A stretch of DNA of 64,000 nt, taken from contig JASJFT010000152.1 of NCBI GenBank assembly GCA_030770425.1, positions 45,875-109,874 of the forward strand, written 5' to 3'. Numbering within the stretch: position 1 is the stretch's first letter; every line of letters starts with the position of its first letter. The notes below the pieces were generated by a model that had not been told where the DNA came from, did no database searches, and was given only the letters and a program-made list of their open reading frames with translations. The translations under genes were made by a program, and so were the position numbers. The DNA comes from Darksidea phi (taxonomy: Eukaryota; Ascomycota; Dothideomycetes; Pleosporales; Lentitheciaceae). This document shows positions 1 to 12,292 of this stretch, piece after piece.

Positions 1-322
1 GTGTGTGTCCCATACTTTACTATGGTGTGTCAGAAAGACCGTGTGCAATAGGAGGACCGACTTACGCCGAGAAATCTGCAGATCCCGTGGCAGCTAGAGT
101 AGCATCTGAGGAGAGCCTAGCTTGCCACACAGCGCCCTTATGCCCCAAAAAAGTGCCAATCCAGTCGCCGGTTATACCATCACGGAGCATGGGATTTCCG
201 TCTTTGCAAGCAGATATAATGTAGTACTGCTCTTCATCCGTCAAAGCGGAGAAGTGTATGTGCGGGACGGGCCTCGAATGGCCATGGCAGGTGAGGGGCA
301 CCACTTTCGTTGTTTCGGGCAT
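1..322 (-). CDS. STRAP-like WD40 repeat protein (5' part, runs off left edge)
   Basis: The N-terminal part of a serine/threonine kinase receptor-associated protein (STRAP/unrip) homologue, a seven-bladed WD40 propeller implicated in SMN-complex and signalling functions. The start at 322 gives an N-terminus followed by [17 protein letters not shown], typical of the family, and the first WD repeats ([20 protein letters not shown]). A 46 bp intron at 65-20 (GTAAGT donor, CTGAC branch, ATAG acceptor) restores the frame: the next exon, 19-1, reads on as AKVWDTH, which completes the WD blade. The gene then leaves the window. No lesion is seen in what is present. Family assignment is from recognised sequence; completeness cannot be judged. 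Confidence 0.85.
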
Positions 323-1179
323 ATTATACGGAGTATGCCGGATATGCTGTTGAAGAGTGTATATGCGTAAAGTCGGTCGAGCAAGACAGAAGGTAAGGCG
401 TCAGTATGCGGAGATTGAGTGTCTCAATGGGTCGCGTGCGGGTATCTCGAGAGGTACGCGGGGAACCGAAAGCCGAGCTGGTCTTAGTACAGGAGTAGAT
501 GTAACAGACAGTGAACAGGCAGGAGAGTCGTTATGGGTCGTAAATTCGTAAGTGCTGGTGTGATTGGGAGGAATCGCGGGCCCCTTTGCGGTGCGGTGAA
601 GCTGAGCTAGAACCGGAAGATTAAAACGCCGCGCCGAGGTCCGTTTCACCATGTTGGGTTGCAATTCCACCCAACGCCCTTGGCCACTGATTTGCAGTCA
701 TTACTACGACGGCCGGCGTTCTTCTTCGCTCTTATGAGACTGGTCAGATAGGTCGTACTTACTAACGCACTGCGACCATTTAATGCATTCACTTAAAGTA
801 TTACGGTTACCGCGTCTCTTCAATGTTCCCTTCAATATTCTGAATGAAAAGAAATGATCTTTGCAGCGTTAGTTATCAGGTTCAGTCCTATAATGTGCTA
901 GGCGCACCCATAAGAGCATTGACTGTGTTATCACTGTTATAGCGGAAGGATTGGTACCACTCGCGAACGACATTCATATAGCGATGCGCGAGAGTGGAAG
1001 CAGCGTGCAAGCCTACAGCTGGTATGAGTGATTAACACATTAACACTGCGCTGATTCATTAAGCCGCAATTCACTTCCGCATTAGTAGTCTTTGTTCATA
1101 CGAGTTGGTCTTCGTTCCACCAAAATCATTCTTTAGCAATCACGTCTTCCTGGCAACCTTCTCATAATCTATAACTATG
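323..1179. other. intergenic region, no gene recognised
   Basis: Upstream of the STRAP-like gene. It should contain that gene's promoter and 5' UTR. Short reading frames here have no recognisable domain, and no repeat stands out. Confidence 0.5.
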
Positions 1180-2282
1180 TTCTCGTCGACTTTTGGTGAG
1201 GGTCCATCAGAAAGCTCCCGGGAGAGCTGATCCGTGACGTCGCCCAGTTCGCTGAGGAAGACGTGACTACGCGGCCGTTACACGACTTCTCTCTGCGGGT
1301 CCACACAGAGGGTCCAGTGATTGAGAGTGCGGTGATTAAGGCTGCATACCGTGATGTTCGTCACTTTGCGCTTGCTTCAGCTTCATTTGCACCATCAGCG
1401 CAAAGCATCTTACTCGATACCGTCTTTCTCGACCTCTGGACGGGCTGTCGGGGACAACATCCACGACTCCAAATCTTTTTGCTTCTTCGCACTCTAGTAA
1501 CACGGCCAGCTCTGGTCTCGAAGATCAAACGCATCAGAATCACCATTTTTGTCTGGCATTACTACCGAGCGCGCGTTCACGTACGCACTAATGAAGACCC
1601 GTTTTGGGGAGTGGTCGCGGAGAAGCCCGTAGATCTTTAATTTATTCGCATATGCCTAGGCTGAGTGGCTCGAACGACTCCATAGCCCTTCAACTCAAAG
1701 GGATCATTTCAACTTGTACGGCCTGTCCCTCATCCTCACTCCGATTCTCAAAGAGCTATAAGCATAATAGCGAGGACAACGAGAGCATAAGGCCAACGCG
1801 CGCCTTCAGCGAGACATTTCAACTCCTTGCAAACTTTTTTCCGATGATCAAATCACTGGTTCTTCACCAGAACCGTTTCGTCAGTAAGCGATAAAGAGCC
1901 GGCTCTTGCGCACTTCTCGTGCTTTTACCGCATATCAATTCCAGCCACCACTTTCGAGTGTTTGCTGAATAGATCCAACGGGTTACACTTCGTTATATCA
2001 CCAATACTTCCGCCCACAGTGCAATATCTGGAGATTACCCACATACGAAACAGAAGACCTATAATCGTATGGTTGGAGGAGATCATTCCTGGCCGAGATT
2101 ATCTCAGTCAGCTGTTCATGGTCATGCTGCGTGGCTCGGAGCCGCCAGTATACCTCGATTCTAAAACCTTATCGTACTATGACAATCCGAAAATGTTACC
2201 CGCCGAGATTGTCATCTCCGAGGAGTTGATGCAAAAGGCGAGAAGCGTTGAGTTACACATTAAGATTGACAACCTGCCATAG
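1180..2282 (+). pseudogene. F-box-like protein relic with frameshifts
   Basis: A degraded gene resembling the large fungal F-box family (substrate receptors of SCF ubiquitin ligases). An ATG near 1180 opens MFSSTFGEGPSESS, then the frame must shift to read the F-box-like stretch KLPGELIRDVAQFAEED (about 1212-1262), continuing through 1640. Further frame changes near 1600-1640 and 1880-1893 lead into 1893-2282 (PPTVQYLEITHIRNRRP, with C-terminal leucine-rich-like text). All pieces lie on the same strand and in order, which supports one disrupted gene rather than chance frames. The F-box call rests on the LPxELIxxV pattern and the overall layout; it could be another fungal LRR-type protein. Confidence 0.5.
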
Positions 2283-3266
2283 GCGTTGTTTTACGAAAGA
2301 TACGTGTCTGGGAATGCGTTGAAGAGGCAAGAGGAAACGATGAGAAAGTGTAAAAGGTTCAGGCGCGAATACGGACCAGTAGGTAATCCATACGTAGGAG
2401 GGACCATCAGGTAGGATGACGCGATCGCTTATACTAGAATCCAATGTTCAATAGTAAAACTTAATGAGTTGCCATAATAATGCTCTTTCTAGGCCATTAC
2501 ATGAATACGGGTCTGTACTATGATGCAGCGATCTCGGCAAAAGGCGTCAGTGGAGTGCGAAGGTTAATGTGTTGAAACGTCTGTTACATCGAGGGTGCAG
2601 TGGTGCTCTGCACTCATGCGTATTGCACTTGAAGTTTGTTTCGTTTTTTTCAAATATTGTTCTCACAAACCCTGCTTCTTCTTTCTTTATCCGTAGAGAC
2701 AGCGACAAGAACACCAAAACCAACCCAAAGCAATCCTTGGCAACAAATAACGCATTGAAAAGAACTGCACAAGTCTCTCTGCAAAGTTGTCCGGCGTATC
2801 CCCCCGTTTGATCACTGGCCTGATGTTGCTAAATGCACTGAGAGTTGCGTTGCGTAGGGCCTTTGGGAGCCCTTAATTCTTGCGACTGTGAATAATCTAT
2901 ATGGAGTGAGTATCACCATCCCCTCGATAAATAGTCAACTCTGTACATATTTCCACCAAAGTAACTATATCAGGTACCAAGAAGTTCAAGTAGTTTATAA
3001 TTCTCTATCAGAAAAGTCCTGCCTTCTTCAATATTATTGGCTTTATGTTTTCTAGACACACTATACCGTAGCCTCGTTCAAGGTTGCAGCGTCCGCCTGT
3101 CAAAAGTCACAGGGGCTTCATAACAACGTTGTGCATAGCTACCTACAATCGATAGCATACGCCCCAAAAGAAGAAGAGATTGGCCTTACGAGGAGCTTGT
3201 CGCGATACTTCAACATCAGAAGTAAGCGTAACCAACATGATAGGAATGGCGTTGATCTACAACTGC
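2283..3266. other. intergenic region, no gene recognised
   Basis: Moderately AT-rich spacer. An 80-codon plus-strand frame at 2569-2811 has no recognisable motif and is not called. I see no repeat or RNA gene. Confidence 0.4.
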
Positions 3267-3860
3267 TCAGTAGTCACTGGGCCTAAGTGAAAAAGGACGA
3301 GGCTTAACCTCGTTTATCTCTTCATACGGGAGAGGCAAATCGCGGTCAAGCTTCATTAAGCTCTCATTCGAGGGTACGTGGATGTGTAAGTGGAGCGCTG
3401 ACTGGCCGCGCCGTCGGGCTAGTCTAGCTTGTTTGAGATTCATAGCTTGTCTGGCCCAGCTGTTGTTCACTCTAACCACGATCTTGTATGGATTCGTAGC
3501 TCGCGCGAGGTTGTACCAGGAAGAAGTACGTGACAAACTCGCTTCTACGCCTGAACGTCTATATTCCGTACTGGAATCTGGTGTGCTGCAATCCTTATAG
3601 TTGTCGTCGGCATACACTACGGCTGACATGGCACTGGTGCGGCCTATACATTTGTCACACATACCGCCGAAGTACAAATTAGATTTGATAACGTTGGAAT
3701 CAGTGATATCTTCCGGATGAGGGAAGCAGTTTGCTGGCGGTCCGTCATGACCTAGGTTTAAACGAAATTTGGTTGCCGCGTGACATAGTTTAGTACCCGT
3801 GGAGGCAATGGAAAGGCCTCTATGACTGCACACGTAGACCACTCGTGCAAAACGACACAT
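3267..3860 (-). CDS. hypothetical cysteine-containing protein starting MCRF
   Basis: An uninterrupted frame with no introns needed. I chose the ATG at 3860 (197 residues) because many fungal small proteins begin with MCR followed by spaced cysteines and histidines. Here these are C2, C11, H13, later C-H pairs, and a GMCDKC pair near residue 68. The longer alternative starts at 3929 and adds 23 residues encoded largely by a 15 bp tandem repeat. The C-terminal half is basic with no recognised domain, signal peptide or membrane segment. Function unknown. The intact frame in a region full of broken genes is mild evidence for a real gene, but a chance frame cannot be excluded. Confidence 0.4.
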   Translation of the reverse strand: MCRFARVVYVCSHRGLSIASTGTKLCHAATKFRLNLGHDGPPANCFPHPEDITDSNVIKSNLYFGGMCDKCIGRTSAMSAVVYADDNYKDCSTPDSSTEYRRSGVEASLSRTSSWYNLARATNPYKIVVRVNNSWARQAMNLKQARLARRRGQSALHLHIHVPSNESLMKLDRDLPLPYEEINEVKPRPFSLRPSDY

Positions 3861-3896
3861 GTTGGATTCTGGGATGTTGGATTCTGGGATGTTGGA
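3861..3896. repeat. 15 bp tandem repeat, 2.4 copies
   Basis: The unit gttggattctgggat occurs at 3861-3875 and 3876-3890, followed by a partial copy. On the minus strand 15 bp equals five codons, so the array would add repeated NIPES to the upstream-start form of the adjacent hypothetical protein. Confidence 0.85.
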
Positions 3897-3929
3897 TGCG
3901 CAGATGGTACTTCTTTTTGGGGTTGTCAC

Positions 3930-5105
3930 TCAGTTGCGTGCCCCTACTTTTAAGCCCTGCATTGTATATTGTGTTCATTCCCAATCTCTTGATACACGTA
4001 TTGTTGGTATGGTTGGTGCACGGTGAAGACCCGCAGGAGCTTGCCGAAAGGTTGTCATGTTTGGTGAAAATGCGACTACTCTGTGGCGCTAAAGCTAAAT
4101 TTGGTACTGCGCGAGGCATAGTAAAACAATTGATGTTGGAATCACCGGTTGGAAAAATACGAACAATTGCATGTTAATATAGAACTTCCGTGCGTTGACA
4201 ACGCGCTGACAGCATTCTGACAGCGTCCTGACATTGTGCACGTACTGCTTAACATGTTGACGTCTGCCTCACGGCCTTGCGCGCTCCTATTGGATCTACA
4301 AGCTTAGCTGCACAGACCAACTTACGATTTCTGCGCTATGCAGGGTCAGCCCATAGCGGTCTAGTTAAACCTTCCAAAGCCATTGTCACGTCCACAAAGT
4401 TCAAGCCACAACCGCCTCACTTGGCGGCCGGGAGCAAAAGTTTGTTCTAGCTCGTCAAACTGCCTGCTATGATCGTATGGGGCTGTGAACGACTCTGGGC
4501 ACTGAGGGTCTTCAGGAGGCCCACAACCCGGATTTCCAACCGCGGGTAGTCCTGAGGACAGGGCTTCGCTAACACATTTAAGACAGTATGGAAGCTGCCT
4601 GCAAGGGTTGAAACACTTCAAGCGCAAAGACGGCTCTCCGTTACTAGTCCTGATCAATCCAATAAGATTTGGCGACCGTGCCGCATCCGCATCCGCTACT
4701 GCACGTGCCGACCACCGAGTTTGGCATCGCGGAGGGCGTTCACAATAATACCTCCGACCGCCGGGTACCGATCACCAACGAAAAATCGAGCTGTACAGGG
4801 TTCCTGTCAGCTCATACGGCTCGGCATTGGCCAAAGTATATGAGTCTGTCAGCATTGGAAGTCGATTCCAGCTCTCTAATGAGTCAATAGTCGGCGATAA
4901 CATAGAACGAGTTGATACGAATAAACGAAACTTGGTTGCATCCTTGCGAAGGGGCTTCATGGGTAGAAGCTGCTCTCCGCTCCTCGCCTCTATTACCTAA
5001 AGTTACGAAGGAAGTAGAAAGTGTGCCTTCTGCCCTTTTGTTTCTCTCAGCCCGACTTCATTCCTTCACTTTTGCACCACATCGCTCTAGGCCGGCGAAT
5101 CTACC
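3930..5105. other. intergenic region, no gene recognised
   Basis: Contains a short 11 bp-period run (ctgacagc three times, about 4206-4236) and a 98-codon minus frame at 4361-4657 with several cysteines but no recognised domain. It should include the promoter of the receptor gene starting at 5106; a pyrimidine-rich stretch lies at about 5000-5090. Confidence 0.4.
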
Positions 5106-6656
5106 ATGGCCAATACTGATGGAAACTTTGCTCGTGCTGATGCTCTATATCCTCGCGCTGGCGGGGTCAACCTCCCAGTCTCTGTCGTCCTCGCATGGCC
5201 AGCGCCGAACTATATCAATCCAGAGACGAGGGGCTGGACTGGGCCAATAATATTGATTATCGCATTCGTGGCTACATGCGTGGTATTCTCAGCACGCATA
5301 TGGGCACGAACGGTTGTAGCAAAGAATTTTGGATTGGACGACCTGCTGATGTCAATCACGATGGTTCCTCTCATTGGATTGACTATAGCGGTCATTATGG
5401 GTTAGTGGTAGGACATCCACCTTGTAACATATCTAACTTCCCTCAGCTAACCTGGTGTACGGATTCCAATGGCATATGTGGGACCAACCTCCGTGGACCC
5501 GTATAAGTGGTCGGCAGGTAAGTGCTACATGGGTTATCAGAGGCTAATGCTTACATCGCCAGATCCAAATGGTGATTGAGATTCTGTACACGGTATCTAC
5601 CTCGCTCATCAAGATATCTATCCTCTGCTTTTATCGACGTTTCACCAATGAGTTCATTTCGATGGGCTTTCTATACTGGATTCGAGGAACTATGCTCTTT
5701 GTATTCTGCTGCTGCATCACCTTCACCTCCGTCTTTATCTTTACGTGCACCCCAGTAGAAGGATACTGGCGGTTTTTTGACGTTGGTTGGAGGTTGACTA
5801 ACAAGTTAAGCTGCATCGAAGAAGGAGCAGGGGTGGTTGCAGGGTGTTGCGTCAGTCTATTGCAAGACTTTTTTGTCTGCGCCCTTCCTATGACCCTCGT
5901 ATGGGACCTTCAGATGCCTAAACCACAGAAGGCTGCGCTCATTGGAATCTTTGCCCTAGGGCTACTGTGAGTGAAACTAGAATGGATCTCCAATCGGAGT
6001 GGAGGTGCGAGAACCATGCTAAATCTTGACAGGACATGCGTATGTGGTGCTATGCGAACATATTACGCCATTTATGCTTACTATTATACTTATGATCTGT
6101 CATGGTATGTCCTTGAAAACAAACACTCAGCTCGCAACTGACTAGGTCCAGGTACGCGAATCTGGCTTGGGTATGGACCTGTCTGGAGGCCAACCTCGGC
6201 GTGATATGCGCTTCCGCCCCTGCACTCAGAGTCTTTTTCCGCCGTTATTTCAATTTGCCTGCCGACATACCTGAAAGGCCGGATGGTAGAGCTCAAGAGG
6301 GACCACGGCGCAACCAACTCGGTCCATATCTCTCCAGCCTCTGGTCAATAGGTCTCTCAACCACAACCGCTACGATAGACGAACACACCACTGCCGTACA
6401 ACTGGAGCATATAGAGGCCAGAGTTGGAACAAACCCCAGTTTTGGGGATCGAGATGAGGCTGTGAGAGAGGGAAGCTTTGCGAGTACGCGAGAACTTACA
6501 GCTCCGTCTTCGGCAGCTTTGCCAAACAACACCTTCATCACCGAACTTGATTGCCGGAATGTTCGTGAAACGTTTACGTCGGACTCAATAAAGAGCGTAA
6601 AGAGCGAGACTGATAGTGTTGATGAGAAAGACGTTAGAACTTGCGAAGGCCCTTAA
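5106..6656 (+). CDS. PTH11-like integral membrane receptor (fungal rhodopsin-domain family)
   Basis: Five exons join to 450 codons: 5106-5400, 5447-5517, 5563-5966, 6033-6104 and 6146-6656. The introns are 41-66 bp with GT...AG ends and all phases agree. The product has a short N-terminus, then membrane segments of the fungal rhodopsin/PTH11 fold: WTGPIILIIAFVATCVVFSA, the conserved ARIWAR...GLDDLLM, YGFQWHMWD, ISILCFYRRF, a segment with TCTPVEGYW, and RTYYAIYAYYYTYD. A hydrophilic acidic, Ser/Thr-rich cytosolic tail of about 150 residues follows. No CFEM domain is present. Related proteins sense surface or host cues in plant-pathogenic fungi (family knowledge). The gene appears intact, unlike two relatives in this window. 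Confidence 0.85.
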
Positions 6657-6799
6657 GGCTGAGTTTCGTTCAATTGAATGTCTCGATGCACGCTCCACCG
6701 TGTCCGCATGTTACAATTTCAGAGCCTCTCAAAGCTATATTTGTCACACCTCGAAGAATGGTCGCTTAAACTCGTCAGCCTTAGACGGCAAGTTCACCC

Positions 6800-7551
6800 C
6801 TTGTCGTCTGGTTGAGTCAGGTGATATGGGTGGAGTTGATTATCTGACTTTCACTACTAGCGAATCTGAAGGTACTTCGTTCGAAGTGAATAACACTGAA
6901 CATGATTCATACCCTACCTTAGGCACCCCCGGACGGGCTAGCGTCTTCACATCAGCAAAGCCGAGAGAACGAATCCAAGATCGCGCAATTGTTTACCCGT
7001 CCACTAGTGGCACTGCATATGGAAAAATGCGCTCTCGATTCCATCGGTGGCAATGGGGTGTGATAACAGGAGTATGGATGCCCGTGTTCATACTTTTACC
7101 GAACTGCAGCTTCTTGGTCGTCGGCGCCACCACTACCACGTTTGGGTTCGAAAATGGCATCGCAACCCTCTTCGTAGGAACCGCAATTGGCACTATTTCG
7201 TGCTGTTATCAACATTCTTAGTGCATTGTTGCATAGTACCAGTGATTATGCCGCGCGGATCCTTTCCTCGCCTTCCCGGATACTGATTGCGAAAGGGCCC
7301 ACCGTCAAAGCCGGTGGCTCGCTCTGGGCGTTCCTAGCATTCGAAATGTCGGGCATATCTCACCAAAAAGGGTTGTTCTCACAGACGCTATTTGTGATCC
7401 GTCTTGATTGAACGAAGAGCTCATCACATCTTCATCAATAGCGGCGTGCGGATTTCCGAGCTCAGCGCTATTGACTCTAGTAATTGTATTGACCATGCTC
7501 TCCGTCGTAGTCGCTGTCCTAGGCGCTTTACATTTTAAGGCTCATATACCC
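6800..7551 (+). pseudogene. DUF6536 membrane-protein relic
   Basis: Matches the N-terminal part of the DUF6536 family of fungal integral membrane proteins of unknown function. An N-terminal hydrophilic stretch leads to HRWQWGVITGVW and a membrane segment (7040-7200). The frame then changes to RAVINILSALLHSTSDYAA and ILSSPSR (about 7196-7290), and changes again for WLALGVPSIRNVGHISPKR (about 7315-7375). A stop follows near 7410. Full-length family members have several further membrane segments that are missing, so the gene is both frameshifted and truncated. It starts just after, and partly overlaps in another frame, the tail of the PTH11-like gene. Family assignment is from remembered consensus order and is fairly sure. 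Confidence 0.7.
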
Positions 7552-8123
7552 TTGTAGTTGGGTTATCATGGCGGCTTGTCGTCCAGATTCTGAAGATTCT
7601 GATGTTGCCTTTGGAAAAGGTGATATGGGGCGAGTTTCCAGATGCTCCCGGGCGGCATGAGGGTGTTGGGCATTGCTCCTTTTCAAGTCGAGATGCCATG
7701 ACTCCGAAAGTTGGGATGAGGTACAAGTGGTAGCCGCAACTCTTTGATAGCGACATCACTGTATGCATAGACTCATCGTTCTGCGGTCAAAACCCTCACC
7801 TAATACTTTCGCCCCTTTCTCCAGGTATAGGCGGGGAGCTGGGGTTGGACACCAGCGTAGGACGTTAGGATGTTGAAGGTATGCACTTATTGCTGGGGAG
7901 TTAGGAGGAATATGTTTTGTGAGCAATACTTTTCGCTTATATTCAAGCTTAGAATGTTATGAGATCGTAGAATTAATGTGAGCAGCAGCGATATAAATGT
8001 AAAATGCTTGCATTCGGCCCTCTAGAGTGGTATGGGAAGACCGAATTGACAGAGGGTCGCAGAGGTAAATATGTGAGAAGATACTGGTCATGTGTTTATT
8101 CAAGACGGTATACAAAGCGGTTC
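7552..8123. other. intergenic spacer, no gene recognised
   Basis: Lies between the 3' ends of two convergent relics. Reading frames of up to 77 codons are present without recognisable content. Confidence 0.4.
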
Positions 8124-9801
8124 CTAGTGCCTCGGAGCCCTGCCATTGTAGTTGACGCCTGGCTCGGCGGTGTAGTTTGCAAAGCAGTTGTAGTTGAAGT
8201 CAATCTCGTTGCTGCGTTTCTGGAGGGCTGAGACGACATTTTCGAAGGAGCAAAGACTATGTGGGTCCGCTGGACATCCCGAGTAAGACTTGTCAATGGG
8301 TATGACGGCATCATTACTAAACATTTGTTAGCTTTAGCCAAATGTAAATAGGTTGGGATGCAAGAAAGGGTGATGGACTAGGATACGTACATTGATGAAA
8401 CGAATCTGCTTCGTAGGCGAACACGCTGGACAGGAGAGCTCCTGAGTTGTAAAATGTGTCGCGAATGGCACGACCCTGCTAGCAACGAAGCTATTTTGTC
8501 GGCGATTTCCGCGCGTGCTCAGAGGCCGTCAAATTGAAAACCATGAGCGTGTCGAGCACGACAACCTCATGTGTCGTATCTCAGCAGATGGATTGATCGA
8601 GAGGAAAATACGTCGAGGTATTGTCGAATGTCTCCTTTAGAGCCGAAGCTGGAGCGGGGTACTTTCCGGTGAAGCGTGCGATGTACTGAACAAGATACCC
8701 CTTTCCCTGGGCAGCGGAAACCGGGGATCCGGGACCGTTGTTCTAGTAGAAAGATAGATCCCAGACATATTCGAGATTCAAGAAGTCCTCTTCGCTGAAG
8801 ATGTTGTAGAAGGTTGAGTAGCCTAGTGCATTGGTCTCATAGGCGCAGAGTTGCGGCATGTTGAAGACGTCGGTCACGTCAAGGCTGATACCAGAGATTT
8901 GCGACTGCAGCCGCACAATGGTCGAATTAAAGGCGTTGTGGGCGAATTTGGGTGCTTCACTTGCGCCGATGCTTCCCGTAGAGGCTACATTCGCGTTGTT
9001 GCAAATCTCGCATGGCGCGCCGGAGTTGTTCAATCCTTCCTTTTCGACTAGAATTTCGATGTTAGCTTGACCCAAGTACTCCGGGACGCCGAAGAAGCCA
9101 GCGGCAAAGTTATTTGCCGTCTTTACTATACGGTCCTGAGACTCGGTTCGGAACACAGGTAGCGCCCCATCAGTGAAATTGTTCAAAGGATGTCTGTATA
9201 GCTGTCAGTATGCCACGCCCAAAAGGAAATTCTGGCTGCGTCCGAAGGGCGTGAGGAGCTCAGCGCCGAGTTTGTACGTCCAGTTTTTGAGGAAGGCGAG
9301 ATCGCCAGATACCGACAGCCAAGTTTTGGTTGCATTGGCTACTTTGGAAGCAAACGAGCTGGGTCCTTGGCCACTGGTAGGATATCTGGCGCCATGACGG
9401 TAGAGGAGGTGCATCTGGGTGATGTCGCAACCCTCTGGCGCGAGTGGGCTGGCATCGGGCAACCCATAGTCGGACGAGCGCACGGAATACCAGGGAGACA
9501 GATTTCCCCAATATTTGCTGATATCGAATACCTACTCAAAACAATTGCCGTGTGGCTGTGGATTAACAAGTGGAAATTGGCTGGCGTCGCCGTCGTTGTA
9601 AGGGTAAGAGGGTGCCGTCTGAATCGCTGCCGGCTCCGCTCCGGCCGGCGTTGGGCCGGCTTCTCCAACCTTGGCCTCGCGTGGGAAGAGCTCGGGACTA
9701 ACCAAAGCTGTTGCGATCACTTTTAGCAACAGACAAAGCGGCAGACTATCGCGACTTACTACCAGAGGGCGGGTATAGGTCGGAGTTGGCTGGTCTTGCA
9801 T
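8124..9801 (-). pseudogene. histidine acid phosphatase / phytase-like gene, nonsense-riddled
   Basis: A secreted-type histidine acid phosphatase (phosphate release from phytate or other phosphomonoesters). In order: an N-terminal hydrophobic anchor (about 9740), ISKYWGNLSPWYSV, the catalytic loop RHGARYPT (about 9390), PVFRTESQDRIVKTANNFA, NSTIVRLQSQISGI, CAYETNALGYS, NNGPGSPVSAAQGKGYL, THEVVVLDTL, FVASRVVPFATHFTTQ, and C-terminal IDFNYNCFANY with PGVNYNGRAPR. The gene is dead: in-frame stops at 9532-9534 (TAG), 9205-9207 (TGA), 8743-8745 (TAG) and 8581-8583 (TGA), a frame change near 8490-8510, and a likely intron at about 8390-8310. At least the CGA-to-TGA and CAG-to-TAG cases are C-to-T compatible. 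Coverage is nearly full length, so loss looks fairly recent. Confidence 0.88.
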
Positions 9802-12292
9802 AAGGCGCTACCTCGATGGTCGTGGTGGGTGCTGCTCTGCAGAGCGCAGCAACTGGAACCATCCGCGACTTCATCTCAAAATGACACAACTTTACAGACA
9901 GTTGAACCTATCTCCGCGAGTTGAAATAAGCAACACCAAGCTTTTGCCCAGAGACCTAGACATACCATCGCACCTTAATATCCCCACCTGCGCGCCGCTC
10001 GCATCGTCTCGGGGCAAGCGCAAAAATCGAGTACATTTGAGCTATGAGCTACGCGCGGGATTTCATGGTAAGAATTAGCCTATCAAGTGGCCGGCTGCTC
10101 TCATGTGCAGGGAATGACAAAGGAGAAAGTCATGGTACTATGACGCAGGTTGCTTATTGCAAAAGCCGCGGACCGAATCGCCGGCAGCAGAAACCTGGAA
10201 CTCGGAACGAAGTCGCCTAAGATGCGTGGCCTCCTACTGATAGCCATTGTGATACGTTCGATGTTGGAACATTTTCGTATCATAAACGCCCGATCGCCCT
10301 GGAGCCATTGCCGAAGTACGAAAGCGACTCTTAATAGGACGGGACCGACTAGTGATAAACAATATCCGCATTCTTTCTGAGCGCTAGCTCATCGCGTCCC
10401 TATTGGTAGTAAATAATAGTACTGCCAATGAAAGCGATAGCTGGAATGTCTAGTCGCAAACCGAGTCTTTTCCGCGGGTGAGGCCGTGCAAATATCGCCT
10501 TGGTCGGAAGCTCGGAATACAACAGGAATTGTTGCAGCCGCGATAGCGCCAGAGGATAGCGCTGATGACAGTCTTACTTTGAGTTCATAACACGTCGGTT
10601 TGGTGTAATCCACAACTGCTCTGAGGCTTTTAGAACACAATACATCTAGAGACGCCTATGGTGTTCAGCTAAGTCATGAGCTCAGTCGTAAGCGGCATGG
10701 ATATGCTGTGCATTGACATTTGCGCGCGCCTTCAATCTCCACAGTTTTTTCTATCTTGTGAGGCAGTGGCAGTATAGCGGATATGATGGGATATCGGTCG
10801 CCATAAAACCATTCGGGGGGTATTTTTTCTTCGAAAGATAGCCAGGTGGCCTGTACAAAGATCTTGTGAAAAGCACTTATGGCTGTGATGCGCGTTCTTG
10901 GGTCTGCTTAGATCACCGGTATTGAGAGTTTTTCGTTGTAGTTACACTGTAGAGCTGCCAACAAGGCAGAGCGAAGAATTCAGCTTACCCGGAAATGTGG
11001 GGCCAAGCTGATAGGAACTGCGCCGCAATCAACCGGACACTAGAGTGTGAATATCCCGCCAAGATTGTGCCGTTGACACGTACGATGAGTCGCCAGACCC
11101 GCGCCGTAACGCCGCAATTTGCGCCGCGCGGTCTCCGATCCGTCCTGTGAATAACAGCGTCCGTAAAATTGTACTCCCTGAAAACCGATGGATCTTGAAA
11201 ATCCGAGAATAAGCCAAAATATGGATTTGTACGGCACTACTTGAAGGGAAAAACGCCCATGCGGGTTCCAACGTGCAGTCGTGATCCAAACAGCCTGATA
11301 GCGTCATATTGTATGCAACGCGACGCTAAAACCCTGCAGAGCGGGCTAGAAATGAGCAAGCGGCCGAGCGGCATAACAGGTCGATGTAATTGGTACGATT
11401 GGGAAAGAGAGCCGATGTCTGCATCCATAAAAGTGTGCTTCCAAGCCCCGAAATAAGAGTTATATTCAACAATACCTTATTGCCGTATGGAATCTAAAGC
11501 ATATGTAGCTAATGGAGTGAAAACGAAGAGATTTCTACATCCATATTGATTCATTGATTTACACTTAGCCAAGTGAAAACCACCGCAACTTAAAAGCCTC
11601 CCGTGTAAATATGAATCCGCGGAAAGTTCGCGTAATTTGAAGACTTTAGGTCTTCGTCACACAATTTAGAGTACATGTTTCCCTGCAATGTGACGTTGAA
11701 TTAGCGAATTTTGCAGCTGTAAGGCTTTAGCAGATTGTCAAGTGCGGGGATTGAGGGCAGATAATATTTTCCTTCATCAAGATGTTCTCTGAGCACTTTC
11801 GCTACCGTATAATGGTTCATATTAGATATCATGAGTCATGCTGAGTAGAAAAAACACGAATTTATGTCTACAGAATTGAGGTTCCGGTTGCTCTGGAAGA
11901 ATCTCCTCCGGAGACGACACAGATGATTCAGCCCTGCTCGCTCACGATAAGGTGAGCATTCAAGCAGGAGGTGTGCACGCATGCCAAATGAACTACCCGT
12001 TTCCGAAGACTTGTTGGCTAAGTGGAACCCGATTTGGCGACCCCTCACCACCATCCATCATCAGCACATGCTTCATAATGGAAGGGTAAATTAACGCAAC
12101 TTGTGTAGTGGATATTGTAGGACTAACTAATGAATAGGTCGGAACGTCTGTTTCACATGTGTCGTGGTCTGTTTCAATGCTCAACTACATATGACTCGTA
12201 AACACTACATCGTACGTCGCGCTTCCTAAATACCCGCGTTTCCTCTTTTTCGCGGCCCATCCTCCAGTCAATAGCGCCTCATACCCAAGGAA
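9802..12292. other. 2.5 kb spacer, no gene recognised
   Basis: Normal base composition. Reading frames up to 92 codons occur on both strands (for example 11029-11307 minus and 11241-11456 plus), but none shows a domain, signal peptide or consistent splice pattern. It may contain older, unrecognisable gene relics. Confidence 0.4.

Noticed and set aside
4361..4657. Cysteine-rich 98-codon minus frame considered as a small zinc-binding or secreted protein.
   Set aside because: No signal peptide, no recognised cysteine spacing, and no supporting context.
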